NCBI GenBank assembly: GCA_044870185.1
Contig: JBIOYL010000226.1
Location: forward strand, 1-14,599
DNA: 14,599 bases
From: JBIOYL01 sp044870185
Lineage (GTDB): Bacteria > Actinomycetota > CALGFH01
Direction of reading: 5' to 3'
A program made the translations under genes and the position numbers. Under the pieces are notes generated by a model, which made no database searches, had not been told where the DNA came from, and was given only the letters and a program-made list of their open reading frames with translations. Positions 1 to 6,813 of the stretch are shown here, one piece after another. How positions within the stretch are numbered: position 1 is the stretch's first letter; each line of letters begins with the position of its first letter.

Positions 1-127
1 CGAGGCGACCAGGGGCGGCGAGGGGACCGGGCGCGGGGGACGCGCCGCAGCCTCCGCCGAGACCGGTCCGGCCGACCAGGTCCGTCAGGCCGGCGGCCAG
101 GCCGGCGGCGAGTCGCAGCAGCGGTGA
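1..127 (+). CDS. rpsC: 30S ribosomal protein S3, C-terminal tail (partial)
   Basis: The reading frame is open from base 2 to the TGA at 125-127 and gives 41 residues rich in Gly, Ala, Gln, Arg and Glu, with the short repeat QAGG. No folded domain is visible. The assignment rests on position: rpsC lies directly upstream of rplP in nearly all bacterial S10/spc clusters, and actinobacterial S3 proteins often end in a low-complexity Gly/Ala/Arg/Glu tail of this kind. The KH domain and conserved S3 core would lie off the left edge. The stop is 15 bases before the rplP start, consistent with co-transcription and translational coupling. Identity as S3 is inferred from context, not from a domain seen here. 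Confidence 0.8.
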   Translation, partial: EATRGGEGTGRGGRAAASAETGPADQVRQAGGQAGGESQQR

Positions 128-142
128 AAGAGGTAGGGATCG

Positions 143-565
143 ATGCTCACCCCCAAACGTGTGAAGCACCGCAAGCAGCACCGCCCCCACCGGCGCGGTG
201 TGGCCAAGGGCGGCACCTCGGTCACCTTCGGCGAGTACGGCCTGCAGGCGCTGGAGCCGTCGTGGGTCACCAACCGGCAGATCGAGGCGGCCCGTATCGC
301 CATGACGCGCTACATCCGCCGTGGCGGCAAGGTCTGGATCAACATCTACCCGGACGTCCCGGTCACCAAGAAGCCGGCCGAGACCCGCATGGGCTCGGGC
401 AAGGGCTCGCCGGAGTGGTGGGTCGCCAACGTCAAGCCCGGCCGGGTCATGTTCGAGCTGGCCGGGGTGCCCGAGGCGACGGCGCAGGAGGCGATGCGCC
501 TGGCCGCCCACAAGCTGCCCATGAAGTGCAGGTTCGTGAAGCGCACCGACGTGGCGGGGTCGTGA
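143..565 (+). CDS. rplP: 50S ribosomal protein L16
   Basis: This 140-residue protein has the full length of bacterial L16, a 23S rRNA-binding protein near the peptidyl-transferase centre and A-site tRNA elbow. It opens with MLTPKRVKHRKQHR, typical of L16, and carries the family signature RMGSGKG at residues 82-88 followed by PEWWVANVKPG. The ATG at 143 is preceded by a purine-rich GAGG (about 130-133), and the opening matches the family start, so the start is secure. The stop codon overlaps the rpmC start (TGATG), implying coupled translation. Nothing in the protein is unusual. Confidence 0.97.
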   Translation: MLTPKRVKHRKQHRPHRRGVAKGGTSVTFGEYGLQALEPSWVTNRQIEAARIAMTRYIRRGGKVWINIYPDVPVTKKPAETRMGSGKGSPEWWVANVKPGRVMFELAGVPEATAQEAMRLAAHKLPMKCRFVKRTDVAGS

Positions 566-843
566 TGACGATGAAGGCAAGCGAACTGGTCGACCTCGAC
601 GCCGAGGAGCTGGCGGTCAAGCTGGCCGAGGCCAAGGAGGAGCTGTTCAACCTGCGCTTCCAGAACGTGACCGGCCAGCTCGACAACCCGAACCGGCTGC
701 GGGAGGTCCGCAAGGACATCGCCCGGGTCCTGACCGTCATGCGCCAGCGCGAGCTGGCCGGTGAGACCGTGCCGGTGCCCGCCGCCGCGGCCACGCCGTC
801 GGGCCGGCGCCTCCTCGGCCGCCGGTCCAGGAAGAAGGGGTGA
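565..843 (+). CDS. rpmC: 50S ribosomal protein L29 with basic C-terminal tail
   Basis: The L29 core is a two-helix hairpin that binds 23S rRNA beside the polypeptide exit tunnel near L23. Here it occupies about residues 1-65, with the recognisable segments EELFNLRFQ and the second helix RLREVRKDIARVLTVMRQRE. The gene starts at the ATG overlapping the rplP stop (565-567). In-frame GTG 562 and ATG 571 are alternatives that change only the first few residues. At 92 residues it is longer than the usual 60-80. The excess is an Ala/Pro-rich, then strongly basic tail (GRRLLGRRSRKKG), probably an rRNA-contacting extension. The stop is six bases before rpsQ. Confidence 0.93.
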   Translation: MTMKASELVDLDAEELAVKLAEAKEELFNLRFQNVTGQLDNPNRLREVRKDIARVLTVMRQRELAGETVPVPAAAATPSGRRLLGRRSRKKG

Positions 844-849
844 TCTGCG

Positions 850-1128
850 ATGGCTGACGAGCGTGTGACGGCCGAGCCCCGCGGCGAGCGCAAGGTTCGC
901 ACCGGGACCGTCGTCTCCGACAAGATGCACAAGACGGTGGTGGTGGAGGTCGCCGACATCCGCCGGCACCGTTTCTACGGCAAGACGATCCGGCGGACGA
1001 CCCGCCTCAAGGCGCACGACGAGCGGGGCGAGTGCGGCCTGGGCGACACCGTGCGGCTGGCCGAGACCCGCCCGCTGTCGGCCACCAAGCGCTGGCGGGT
1101 CGTGGAGGTCCTGCAGAAGGCGAAGTAG
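850..1128 (+). CDS. rpsQ: 30S ribosomal protein S17
   Basis: S17 is an OB-fold primary 16S rRNA-binding protein needed early in 30S assembly. This 92-residue version has the core GTVVSDKMHKTVVVEV (residues 19-34), the HRFYGKTIRRT loop and the C-terminal signature GDTVRLAETRPLSATKRW (65-82). A charged N-terminal extension of about 12 residues precedes the core, common in actinobacterial S17. A GGGG-containing purine run about ten bases upstream of the ATG, inside the end of rpmC, is the likely ribosome-binding site. It is followed by a 61-base spacer before rplN. Confidence 0.96.
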   Translation: MADERVTAEPRGERKVRTGTVVSDKMHKTVVVEVADIRRHRFYGKTIRRTTRLKAHDERGECGLGDTVRLAETRPLSATKRWRVVEVLQKAK

Positions 1129-1189
1129 GCACGAGCGCCCCGCCGGGCAGCTCGAGATCAAGACATAGCAGATAAAAGGAACCGACCAC

Positions 1190-1558
1190 ATGATCCAGCA
1201 GGAGTCGCGGCTGCGGGTCGCGGACAACACGGGTGCGAAGGAGCTCCTCTGCATCCGCGTGCTCGGCGGCTCGGGGCGTCGCTATGCCTCCATCGGCGAC
1301 ATCATCGTCGCCACGGTGAAGGACGCGATCCCGGGCGGCGCCGTGAAGGAGGGCGACGTCGTCAAGGCGGTCGTCGTCCGGGTGCGCAAGCAGAAGCGCC
1401 GCCCCGACGGCTCCTACATCCGCTTCGACGAGAACGCGGCGGTGATCATCAACGAGCAGCAGAACCCGCGCGGCACGCGCATCTTCGGCCCGGTCGGCCG
1501 TGAGCTGCGGGACAAGCGCTTCATGAAGATCATCAGCCTCGCCCCGGAGGTGCTGTAG
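1190..1558 (+). CDS. rplN: 50S ribosomal protein L14
   Basis: This 122-residue protein is the exact family length and begins MIQQESRLRVADNTGAKE, the classic L14 N-terminus. L14 is a five-stranded beta-barrel on the 50S subunit interface that contacts 16S rRNA in the intersubunit bridges, and it is the docking site of the silencing factor RsfS. The segment IRFDENAAVIIN (77-88) and the ending near FMKIISLAPEVL are also characteristic. AAGGA at 1176-1180, nine bases before the ATG, is the ribosome-binding site. It lies in a short A-rich stretch that stands out against the GC-rich surroundings. Confidence 0.98.
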   Translation: MIQQESRLRVADNTGAKELLCIRVLGGSGRRYASIGDIIVATVKDAIPGGAVKEGDVVKAVVVRVRKQKRRPDGSYIRFDENAAVIINEQQNPRGTRIFGPVGRELRDKRFMKIISLAPEVL

Positions 1559-1561
1559 CCG

Positions 1562-1876
1562 ATGAAGATCCGCAAGGACGACCGCGTGGTGGTGATGGCG
1601 GGCAAGGACGTCTCGGCGGTCGGCCGGGTGCTCCGGGTCGACCCGGCGCGCAACCGGGTGCTGGTCGAGGGCGTCAACCGCGTGAAGCGCCACGAGAAGA
1701 TCCGTCCCACCCAGCGGGGTGGCCAGACCGGCGGCATCACCGAGAAGGAGGCGTGGCTGGACGCGTCCAACGTCCAGCTGGTGTGCCCCGGCTGCGGCAA
1801 GCCGACCCGCGTCGCCCACCGGGTCGAGGACGGCAGCAAGGTCCGGGCGTGCGCCAAGTGCGACACCCGGCTGTAG
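1562..1876 (+). CDS. rplX: 50S ribosomal protein L24, Cys4 (zinc-ribbon-like) form
   Basis: L24 nucleates early 50S assembly by binding the 5' domain of 23S rRNA and lies near the exit tunnel. The N-terminal KOW segment is clear: MKIRKDDRVVVMAGKD, then GRVLRVDPARNRVLVEGVN (residues 21-39). The C-terminal part differs from the common actinobacterial form. It carries two CxxC pairs, C75-P-G-C78 followed by GKPTRV, and C97-A-K-C100 near the end, which together could bind one zinc ion. The usual form has Asp/Pro and Arg/Lys at these places. GGAGGT at 1546-1551, overlapping the end of rplN, fixes the start. Length is 104 residues, normal. The zinc binding is inferred from cysteine spacing. Confidence 0.95.
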   Translation: MKIRKDDRVVVMAGKDVSAVGRVLRVDPARNRVLVEGVNRVKRHEKIRPTQRGGQTGGITEKEAWLDASNVQLVCPGCGKPTRVAHRVEDGSKVRACAKCDTRL

Positions 1877-1877
1877 A

Positions 1878-1912
1878 CGACACCGTGTCGGCGACACCGT
1901 GTCGCCGACACC
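1878..1912 (+). repeat. Tandem 13-bp palindromes between rplX and rplE
   Basis: Two identical copies of CGACACCGTGTCG occur at 1878-1890 and 1892-1904 with a one-base gap. A partial third copy, CGACACC, is at 1906-1912. Each full copy is a near-perfect palindrome (6+1+6), so the DNA has dyad symmetry and the RNA could fold into small hairpins or pair copy to copy. The same 7-mer CGACACC also occurs in the last codons of rplX at 1861-1867. The array fills the 64-base gap before rplE. Whether it is an operator, an RNA element or a slippage product cannot be decided from sequence alone. Confidence 0.85.
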
Positions 1913-1940
1913 AGGCTGGAGACGAGGACGCGATCAGACG

Positions 1941-2519
1941 ATGACCCAGACGGCAACCCGGCGGACCGAGGCGCCCACGCCGCGCCTGAAGGTGCGCTAC
2001 CGGGACGAGCTCCGGGGCCGCCTGCAGGGCGAGCTCGGCCTCGCGAACATCATGCAGGTGCCACGGCCCGTCAAGGTCGTGGTCAACATGGGCGTCGGCG
2101 AGGCGATCCGGGAGACGCGGCTGCTCGACGGCGCGGTCCGCGACCTTGCCACGATCACCGGGCAGAAGCCACAGGTGACCAAGGCGAAGCGGTCGATCGC
2201 CGGCTTCAAGGTGCGCGCGGGCCAGTCGATCGGCGCCAAGGTGACCCTGCGCGGCGACCGCATGTGGGAGTTCCTGGACCGGCTGCTGTCGATCGTGCTG
2301 CCCCGCATCCGCGACTTCCGGGGGCTGGGGTCGAAGGGCTTCGACGGCCACGGCAACTTCACCCTCGGCCTGACCGAGCAGCTCGTCTTCCCCGAGGTCG
2401 ACTACGACTCGATCGAGAAGGTGCGCGGCATGGACGTCACCGTGGTGACCACCGCCACCGACGACGAGCAGGGCCGCGCGCTGCTGGCGGCGCTCGGCTT
2501 CCCGTTCCGGACGAGCTGA
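1941..2519 (+). CDS. rplE: 50S ribosomal protein L5
   Basis: L5 binds 5S rRNA with L18 to form the central protuberance and contacts P-site tRNA through its beta-hairpin loop. Recognisable segments are NIMQVPRPVKVVVNMGVGEA (36-55), GQKPQVTKAKRSIAGFKVR (74-92), RDFRGLGSKGFDGHGNF (124-140) and the late motif MDVTVVTTATDDEQ. At 192 residues it is about ten longer than typical because of a Thr/Arg/Pro-rich N-terminus. The ATG at 1941 is the only in-frame ATG that gives a normal L5 N-terminus. Its ribosome-binding site is weak (GAGG at 1924-1927, 13 bases away). The frame stays open upstream through rplX, but that part is not L5-like. Confidence 0.96.
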   Translation: MTQTATRRTEAPTPRLKVRYRDELRGRLQGELGLANIMQVPRPVKVVVNMGVGEAIRETRLLDGAVRDLATITGQKPQVTKAKRSIAGFKVRAGQSIGAKVTLRGDRMWEFLDRLLSIVLPRIRDFRGLGSKGFDGHGNFTLGLTEQLVFPEVDYDSIEKVRGMDVTVVTTATDDEQGRALLAALGFPFRTS

Positions 2520-2604
2520 TCGTCCACGACCGGCTCCCGACAGGCGCCCGGCCGCCCACCCGGCCGCAGGGCGAACCGGCGGGGCCAGGAGGTAGCACCA
2601 TCCG

Positions 2605-2790
2605 ATGGCAAAGAAGTCCCTGATCGCCAAGGCCAAGCGCACCCCGAAGTTCAAGGTGCGCGCCTACACGCGCTGCCAGCGCTGCGGGCGGCCCCGGGCC
2701 GTGTACCGCGACTTCGGCCTGTGCCGCATCTGCCTGCGCGAGCTCGCCCACGCCGGCGAGCTGCCCGGCGTGACCAAGTCGAGCTGGTAG
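2605..2790 (+). CDS. rpsZ: 30S ribosomal protein S14, type Z (zinc form)
   Basis: This 61-residue protein is the short zinc-binding S14 found in many Gram-positive and deep lineages (also called rpsN1). It begins MAKKSLIAKAKRTPKFKVRA and has the four zinc ligands C24xxC27 and C40xxC43 in TRCQRCGRPRAVYRDFGLCRICLRE. It ends in GVTKSSW, the conserved S14 C-terminus. S14 acts late in assembly of the 30S head. A strong GGAGGT at 2588-2593 sets the start. The 85-base gap after rplE has no other coding signal. The stop codon overlaps the ribosome-binding site of rpsH. Confidence 0.97.
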   Translation: MAKKSLIAKAKRTPKFKVRAYTRCQRCGRPRAVYRDFGLCRICLRELAHAGELPGVTKSSW

Positions 2791-2804
2791 GAGGCGGCGC
2801 GCGC

Positions 2805-3203
2805 ATGACCATGACCGACCCGATCGCCGACATGCTGACCCGGCTGCGCAACGGCAACGCCGCCTACCACGAGCAGATCACCATGCCCAGCTCCAAGATC
2901 AAGGTGGAGATCGCCGGGGTGCTGAAACGGGAGGGCTACATCGCCGACTTCGCCGTGGAGCGGGGCGACGTCGGCGCCGTGCTGCGGGTGGACCTGAAAT
3001 ACGGCCCGAACCGCGAGCGCACGATCAGCGGCGTGCGCCGGATCTCCAAGCCCGGCCTGCGCGTGTACGCCAAGAAGGAGGCGCTGCCGCGGGTCCTCGG
3101 CGGCCTGGGCATCGCCATCATCTCGACCTCCCAGGGGCTCGTCACCGACCGCCAGGCGCACAAGGCCGGCATCGGCGGCGAGGTCCTGGCCTACATCTGG
3201 TGA
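2805..3203 (+). CDS. rpsH: 30S ribosomal protein S8
   Basis: S8 is a primary 16S rRNA-binding protein of the central domain, and in Escherichia coli it is the translational repressor of the spc operon. The 132-residue product starts MTMTDPIADMLTRLRN and contains the C-terminal signature RVLGGLGIAIISTSQGLVTD (96-115), ending GGEVLAYIW. GGAGG at 2790-2794, sharing a base with the rpsZ stop, lies ten bases before the ATG at 2805. The second ATG at 2811 (MTDPIAD) is an alternative start common in the family and would remove two residues. Length and content are normal. Confidence 0.97.
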   Translation: MTMTDPIADMLTRLRNGNAAYHEQITMPSSKIKVEIAGVLKREGYIADFAVERGDVGAVLRVDLKYGPNRERTISGVRRISKPGLRVYAKKEALPRVLGGLGIAIISTSQGLVTDRQAHKAGIGGEVLAYIW

Positions 3204-3213
3204 GGCGGGCGGC

Positions 3214-3750
3214 ATGTCGCGAATCGGCAAGCTCCCGATCCAGATCCCGGCCGGCGTCGAGGTGACCGTCACCGACCGCATGGTGACCGTGACCGGCCCG
3301 GGCGGCAGCCTGACCCGCCAGATCCCGCCGCCGATCACGCTGGAGCGCGACGGCGACCGGCTGTGGGCCCGGCGGCCCGACGACGAGCGCCAGAGCCGCT
3401 CCCTGCACGGCCTGGTGCGCTCGCTGGTGGCCAACATGGTCGAGGGCGTGACCCGCGGCTTCGCCAAGTCGCTGGAGATCCAGGGCGTCGGCTACCGGGT
3501 CCAGGCGCAGGGCCGTGACCTGGTCTTCAGCCTCGGCTACTCGCACCCGGTGGCGGTCAAGGCGCCACCCGGCATCGAGTTCCAGGTGGCCACGCCGACC
3601 CGGCTCACGGTGCGTGGCATCGACAAGCAGCAGGTCGGCCAGGTGGCGGCCGAGATCCGCAGCCTGCGCCGGCCCGACCCCTACAAGGGCAAGGGCATCC
3701 GCTACGCGGGCGAGGTCGTCCGCCGCAAGGCCGGCAAGACGGCCAAGTAA
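3214..3750 (+). CDS. rplF: 50S ribosomal protein L6
   Basis: L6 consists of two similar alpha/beta domains. It sits near the sarcin-ricin loop and the factor-binding region of the 50S subunit. This copy is 178 residues, the usual length, beginning MSRIGKLPIQIPAGVEV. The second-domain landmarks are GVGYRVQ (91-97), LGYSHPV (107-113) and the signature PYKGKGIRYAGE (156-167). The ATG lies ten bases after the rpsH stop, with a G-rich GAGG-like run before it. The protein ends with the basic tail common to bacterial L6. Confidence 0.97.
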   Translation: MSRIGKLPIQIPAGVEVTVTDRMVTVTGPGGSLTRQIPPPITLERDGDRLWARRPDDERQSRSLHGLVRSLVANMVEGVTRGFAKSLEIQGVGYRVQAQGRDLVFSLGYSHPVAVKAPPGIEFQVATPTRLTVRGIDKQQVGQVAAEIRSLRRPDPYKGKGIRYAGEVVRRKAGKTAK

Positions 3751-3759
3751 GGAGGCGAC

Positions 3760-4113
3760 ATGGACACGGCTCGCGCGAAGCGCGCCGGGCGGATCCGGCG
3801 CCACGCCAGGGTCCGCCGGCGGGTGCGGGGCACGGCCGAGCGGCCGCGCCTGTCCGTCTTCCGCTCCAACAAGCACATCTACGCCCCGGTGATCGACGAC
3901 ACGACCGGCCGCACCCTGGCCGCGGCCAGCTCACCGGTCCTGCCGGGCGAAGGTGACAAGACCGCCGCCGCCGTCCGGGTCGGCGCCGAGCTGGCCGAGC
4001 GGGCCAGGGCGGCCGGCATCGGCTCGGTCGTGTTCGACCGTGGCGGCTACCAGTTCCACGGCCGGGTCCAGGCCCTGGCCGACGCCGCCCGCCAGGGCGG
4101 GCTCGAGTTCTGA
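3760..4113 (+). CDS. rplR: 50S ribosomal protein L18
   Basis: L18 binds 5S rRNA together with L5 in the central protuberance. The 117-residue product has a strongly basic N-terminal arm (RAKRAGRIRRHARVRRRVRG), then the family core ERPRLSVFRSNKHIYAPVID (27-46) and the terminal signature FDRGGYQFHGRVQALADAAR. It ends GGLEF as in most bacterial L18. AAGGAGG immediately after the rplF stop is a near-perfect Shine-Dalgarno sequence, so the start is secure. The next gene, rpsE, follows after 11 bases, again with AAGGAGG. Confidence 0.97.
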   Translation: MDTARAKRAGRIRRHARVRRRVRGTAERPRLSVFRSNKHIYAPVIDDTTGRTLAAASSPVLPGEGDKTAAAVRVGAELAERARAAGIGSVVFDRGGYQFHGRVQALADAARQGGLEF

Positions 4114-4124
4114 AGGAGGCATCC

Positions 4125-4763
4125 ATGGCAGCAGCCCCCGCTCGCCGGGGAGGTGGGCAGCCGGAGCGACGGCCACGCGAGGACCGTGGCGGCGCCGGCC
4201 GGGACGAGGCGCCCAAGCCGCAGTTCGAGGAGCGTGTGGTCACGATCAACCGCGTGGCCAAGGTGGTTAGAGGCGGCCGGCGCTTCTCGTTCACCGCGCT
4301 GGTGGTGGTCGGCGACGGCAACGGCCGGGTCGGCGTCGGCTACGGCAAGGCCCACGAGGTGCCCTCGGCGATCCAGAAGGGCGTCGAGGTGGCCAAGCGG
4401 AACTTCTTCTCCGTGCCGATGATCGGCTCGACCATCCCGCACGAGGTGCTCGGCGCCGACGGCGCCGGCCGGGTGCTGCTCAAGCCGGCCTCGCCCGGCA
4501 CCGGCGTCATCGCCGGCGGCCCGGTGCGCGCCGTGCTGGAGGCGGCCGGCGTGTCCGACGTGCTGTCGAAGTCGCTGGGGTCGTCCAACCCGATCAACAT
4601 CGTGCACGCCACCGTGGCCGGCCTGAAGTCCCTGCACCGGCCCGAGGAGCTGGCCCGGCGCCGCGGGCTGGAGCTGGCCGAGATGTCGCCGACCACCCTC
4701 GGCCGCATGCGGGCGGCCGCCGAGCTCGGCGGCGGCCCGAAGGCCGCGGAGCCGCCGGCATGA
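4125..4763 (+). CDS. rpsE: 30S ribosomal protein S5
   Basis: S5 contributes to mRNA entry and decoding fidelity on the solvent side of the 30S neck. The 212-residue product has a low-complexity basic N-terminal extension (residues 1-32, Arg/Gly/Pro-rich). The dsRBD-like S5 N domain follows (about 34-97, with VVVGDGNGRVGVGYGKA at 60-76), then the C domain (about 100-180), including KPASPGTGVIAGG and SSNPINIVHATVAGL. It ends in an Ala/Gly/Pro tail. AAGGAGG lies a few bases before the ATG. The last codon and stop overlap the rpmD ATG (ATGA), pointing to coupled translation. Confidence 0.97.
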   Translation: MAAAPARRGGGQPERRPREDRGGAGRDEAPKPQFEERVVTINRVAKVVRGGRRFSFTALVVVGDGNGRVGVGYGKAHEVPSAIQKGVEVAKRNFFSVPMIGSTIPHEVLGADGAGRVLLKPASPGTGVIAGGPVRAVLEAAGVSDVLSKSLGSSNPINIVHATVAGLKSLHRPEELARRRGLELAEMSPTTLGRMRAAAELGGGPKAAEPPA

Positions 4764-4948
4764 GCCCCCGCCTCAAGGTGACCCAGACCCGGTCGGTGAT
4801 CGGGCGGCCCAAGCCGCAGCGGGACACGATCCGCAGCCTCGGGCTGCGCCGGCCCGGCGACGTCGTGGTCACCAAGGACGCGCCCGAGATCCGTGGCATG
4901 CTGTTCAAGGTCGCCCACCTGGTGAAGGTGGAGGAGGTATCGGAGTGA
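4760..4948 (+). CDS. rpmD: 50S ribosomal protein L30
   Basis: This 62-residue protein matches the size of bacterial L30, a small ferredoxin-like-fold 23S rRNA-binding protein not present in every bacterium. It has KVTQTRSVIGRPKPQRDTIR (residues 6-25) followed by LGLRRPGDVVV and the C-terminal segment MLFKVAHLVKVEEV, all characteristic. Its ATG is inside the rpsE stop (ATGA, 4760-4763), and its own stop overlaps the rplO GTG start (GTGA). It is thus translationally coupled on both sides. Confidence 0.96.
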   Translation: MSPRLKVTQTRSVIGRPKPQRDTIRSLGLRRPGDVVVTKDAPEIRGMLFKVAHLVKVEEVSE

Positions 4949-5382
4949 AGCTGCACCACCTACGACCGGCGCCGGGGTCGACCAGGCAACCGGTGCGCAA
5001 GGGCCGCGGCGACGCCTCCGGCAAGGGCAAGACCGCCGGGCGCGGGACCAAGGGGTCCAGGGCCCGCGGTCGGATCCGGATCGGGTTCGAAGGCGGCCAG
5101 ATGCCGCTGCAGCGCCGCATCCCCAAGCTGAAGGGGTTCACCAACCCGAACAAGGTGGGCTGGTCGGTCGTGAACGTCGAGCGGCTGGCGGCTGCCTACC
5201 CCAAGGGCGGCAGCGTCGACCCCGACGCGCTGGTCGCCGCGGGCCTGGCCCGCAAGAACACCCCGATCAAGGTGCTCGGCCGGGGCGACATCGCGGTGCC
5301 CGTCCAGGTGCGCGCGCACGCGTTCTCGGCTATCGCCGCCGCCAAGATCACCGCCGCCGGCGGTACCGTGGAGGTCGTGTAG
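4945..5382 (+). CDS. rplO: 50S ribosomal protein L15
   Basis: L15 is a late-assembly 50S protein whose long basic N-terminal arm penetrates 23S rRNA. The 145-residue product starts MKLHHLRPAPGS and contains KGRGDASGKGKTAGRGTKG (19-37) and GFEGGQMPLQRRIPKLKGF (49-67). It ends with the ITAAGGTVEVV signature, and the length is normal. The start is GTG at 4945, overlapping the rpmD stop, with GGAGGAGG about ten bases upstream in the end of rpmD. It is the last ribosomal protein gene before secY, the standard end of the spc operon. Confidence 0.97.
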   Translation: MKLHHLRPAPGSTRQPVRKGRGDASGKGKTAGRGTKGSRARGRIRIGFEGGQMPLQRRIPKLKGFTNPNKVGWSVVNVERLAAAYPKGGSVDPDALVAAGLARKNTPIKVLGRGDIAVPVQVRAHAFSAIAAAKITAAGGTVEVV

Positions 5383-5406
5383 CCGAGGGGCCTGCCCCCG
5401 GCCGCG

Positions 5407-5432
5407 CCGCCCAGGGGTTGCCCCCCGGGCGG
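5407..5432 (+). promoter_or_regulatory. GC-rich hairpin in the rplO-secY gap
   Basis: CCGCCC (5407-5412) can pair with GGGCGG (5427-5432), and inside it GGGG (5414-5417) with CCCC (5421-5424) around a TTG loop. The result is a 10-bp stem with an A/CC internal bulge. It lies three bases before a strong GGAGG (5435-5439). There is no T-run, so it is not a classical intrinsic terminator. It could modulate translation or read-through between rplO and secY. The structure is read from base pairing only. Confidence 0.4.
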
Positions 5433-5504
5433 CCGGAGGACACCATGGCGTCGTGCCGCCCGCGACAGGCGGGCGCGGCGACCTACGAGCGAGGGACGCA
5501 AGGG

Positions 5505-6800
5505 ATGCTGTCGGCCTTCCGCAACGCGCTCAAGATCGGCGAGCTGCGTGGCAAGATCCTGTTCACGATCGCGATGATCGCGATCTACCGGCTGGGGTCG
5601 TACCTGCCCGTGCCCGGCGCGGACTACAAGGGGATCCACGAGTTCCTCAAGACCGCCGGCACCCAGAACGGCGCGTTCAACCTGATCAACCTGTTCTCGG
5701 GCGGCGCGCTGACCCAGTTCGCGATCTTCGCGCTCGGGATCATGCCCTACATCACCTCGTCGATCATCATGCAGCTGCTCGGCGTGGTGATCCCCCGGCT
5801 GGAGCAGTGGCGCAAGGAAGGCGAGCAGGGGCAGAAGAAGATCCAGCAGTGGACCCGCTACCTCACCGTCGGCCTGGCCCTGCTGCAGTCGGCCGGCATC
5901 GTGACGCTGGCCCACAGCGGCGGCCTGCTCAACACCGGCAGCCAGCAGCTGGACATCTTCCCGGGCCTGAACACCGGCCGGTTCGCGCTGGCGGTGATCA
6001 CCCTGACCGCCGGCACGGCGCTGATCATGTGGCTCGGCGAGCTGATCACCGCCCGGGGCATCGGCAACGGCATGTCGATCCTGATCTTCTCGGCCATCGT
6101 GGCCAGGCTCCCCAGCGAGGGCGCCAGCATCCTGCGCCAGAACGGCGCGGTGATGTTCAGCGTGGTGCTGACGCTGGGGCTGGCCATCGTCGTGGCGGTC
6201 ATCTTCGTCGAGCAGGCCCAGCGCCGCATCCCGGTGCAGTACGCCAAGCGCATGGTGGGCCGGCGCATGTACGGCGGCCAGTCGACCTACATCCCGCTCA
6301 AGGTGAACCAGGCCGGCGTCATCCCGATCATCTTCGCCTCGAGCCTGCTGTACCTGCCGACGCTGCTCGCCTCGATCGTGCACAAGCCGTGGCTGACCAA
6401 CCTGTCGGACCGCTTCACCCGCAGCGGCTACCACCCGGTCTACGTCACCGCGTACTTCGTCTTGATCATCCTGTTCGCCTACTTCTACAACTCGATCGCC
6501 TTCAACCCGGTCGACACCGCCGACAACATGAAGAAGTACGGCGGGTTCATCCCGGGCATCCGCCCCGGCCGGCAGACCGCCGAGTACCTCGACCACATCC
6601 TCACCCGCATCACCCTGCCCGGCGCGCTGTTCCTGTCAGTGATCGCCATCCTGCCGTTCATCGCCTTCGCCATCGGGCACGTCAACCAGTTCCCCTTCGG
6701 CGGCACGGCGATCCTCATCACGGTCGGCGTCGGGCTGGAGACCATGAAGCAGATCGAGTCCCAGCTCCTCATGCGCAACTACGAGGGGTTCCTGCGTTGA
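5505..6800 (+). CDS. secY: Preprotein translocase channel subunit SecY
   Basis: SecY forms the protein-conducting channel of the SecYEG translocon in the cytoplasmic membrane. The 431-residue product opens MLSAFRNALKIGELRGKILF, aligning with the usual SecY N-terminus. Family landmarks include RLGSYLPVPG before the plug region, GIMPYITSSIIMQLL in TM2 and the cytoplasmic-loop run LKVNQAGVIPIIFASSLL. IAFNPVDTADNMKKYGGFIPGIRPG and a C-terminal loop ending QLLMRNYEGFLR follow. About ten hydrophobic segments are visible. The chosen ATG 5505 has GAGG at 5491-5494. An in-frame ATG at 5445 with a stronger GGAGG (5435-5439) would add 20 hydrophilic residues and cannot be excluded. Confidence 0.96.
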   Translation: MLSAFRNALKIGELRGKILFTIAMIAIYRLGSYLPVPGADYKGIHEFLKTAGTQNGAFNLINLFSGGALTQFAIFALGIMPYITSSIIMQLLGVVIPRLEQWRKEGEQGQKKIQQWTRYLTVGLALLQSAGIVTLAHSGGLLNTGSQQLDIFPGLNTGRFALAVITLTAGTALIMWLGELITARGIGNGMSILIFSAIVARLPSEGASILRQNGAVMFSVVLTLGLAIVVAVIFVEQAQRRIPVQYAKRMVGRRMYGGQSTYIPLKVNQAGVIPIIFASSLLYLPTLLASIVHKPWLTNLSDRFTRSGYHPVYVTAYFVLIILFAYFYNSIAFNPVDTADNMKKYGGFIPGIRPGRQTAEYLDHILTRITLPGALFLSVIAILPFIAFAIGHVNQFPFGGTAILITVGVGLETMKQIESQLLMRNYEGFLR

Positions 6801-6813
6801 CGCCGGCCGTCCG

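Noticed and set aside
124..843. A single 239-codon frame starting at GTG 124 that includes L29
   Set aside because: Its first 146 codons are an out-of-frame shadow of rplP. Only the part from 565 is L29.
1155..1180. A-rich stretch before rplN considered as an internal promoter
   Set aside because: No paired -35/-10 hexamers with suitable spacing were found. The stretch contains the rplN ribosome-binding site, which explains the purines.
5196..6596. Long minus-strand open frame of 466 codons across secY
   Set aside because: It is rich in His, Asp, Arg and Gly with no recognisable domain, as expected for the mirror of a high-GC gene. The + strand encodes a clear SecY.
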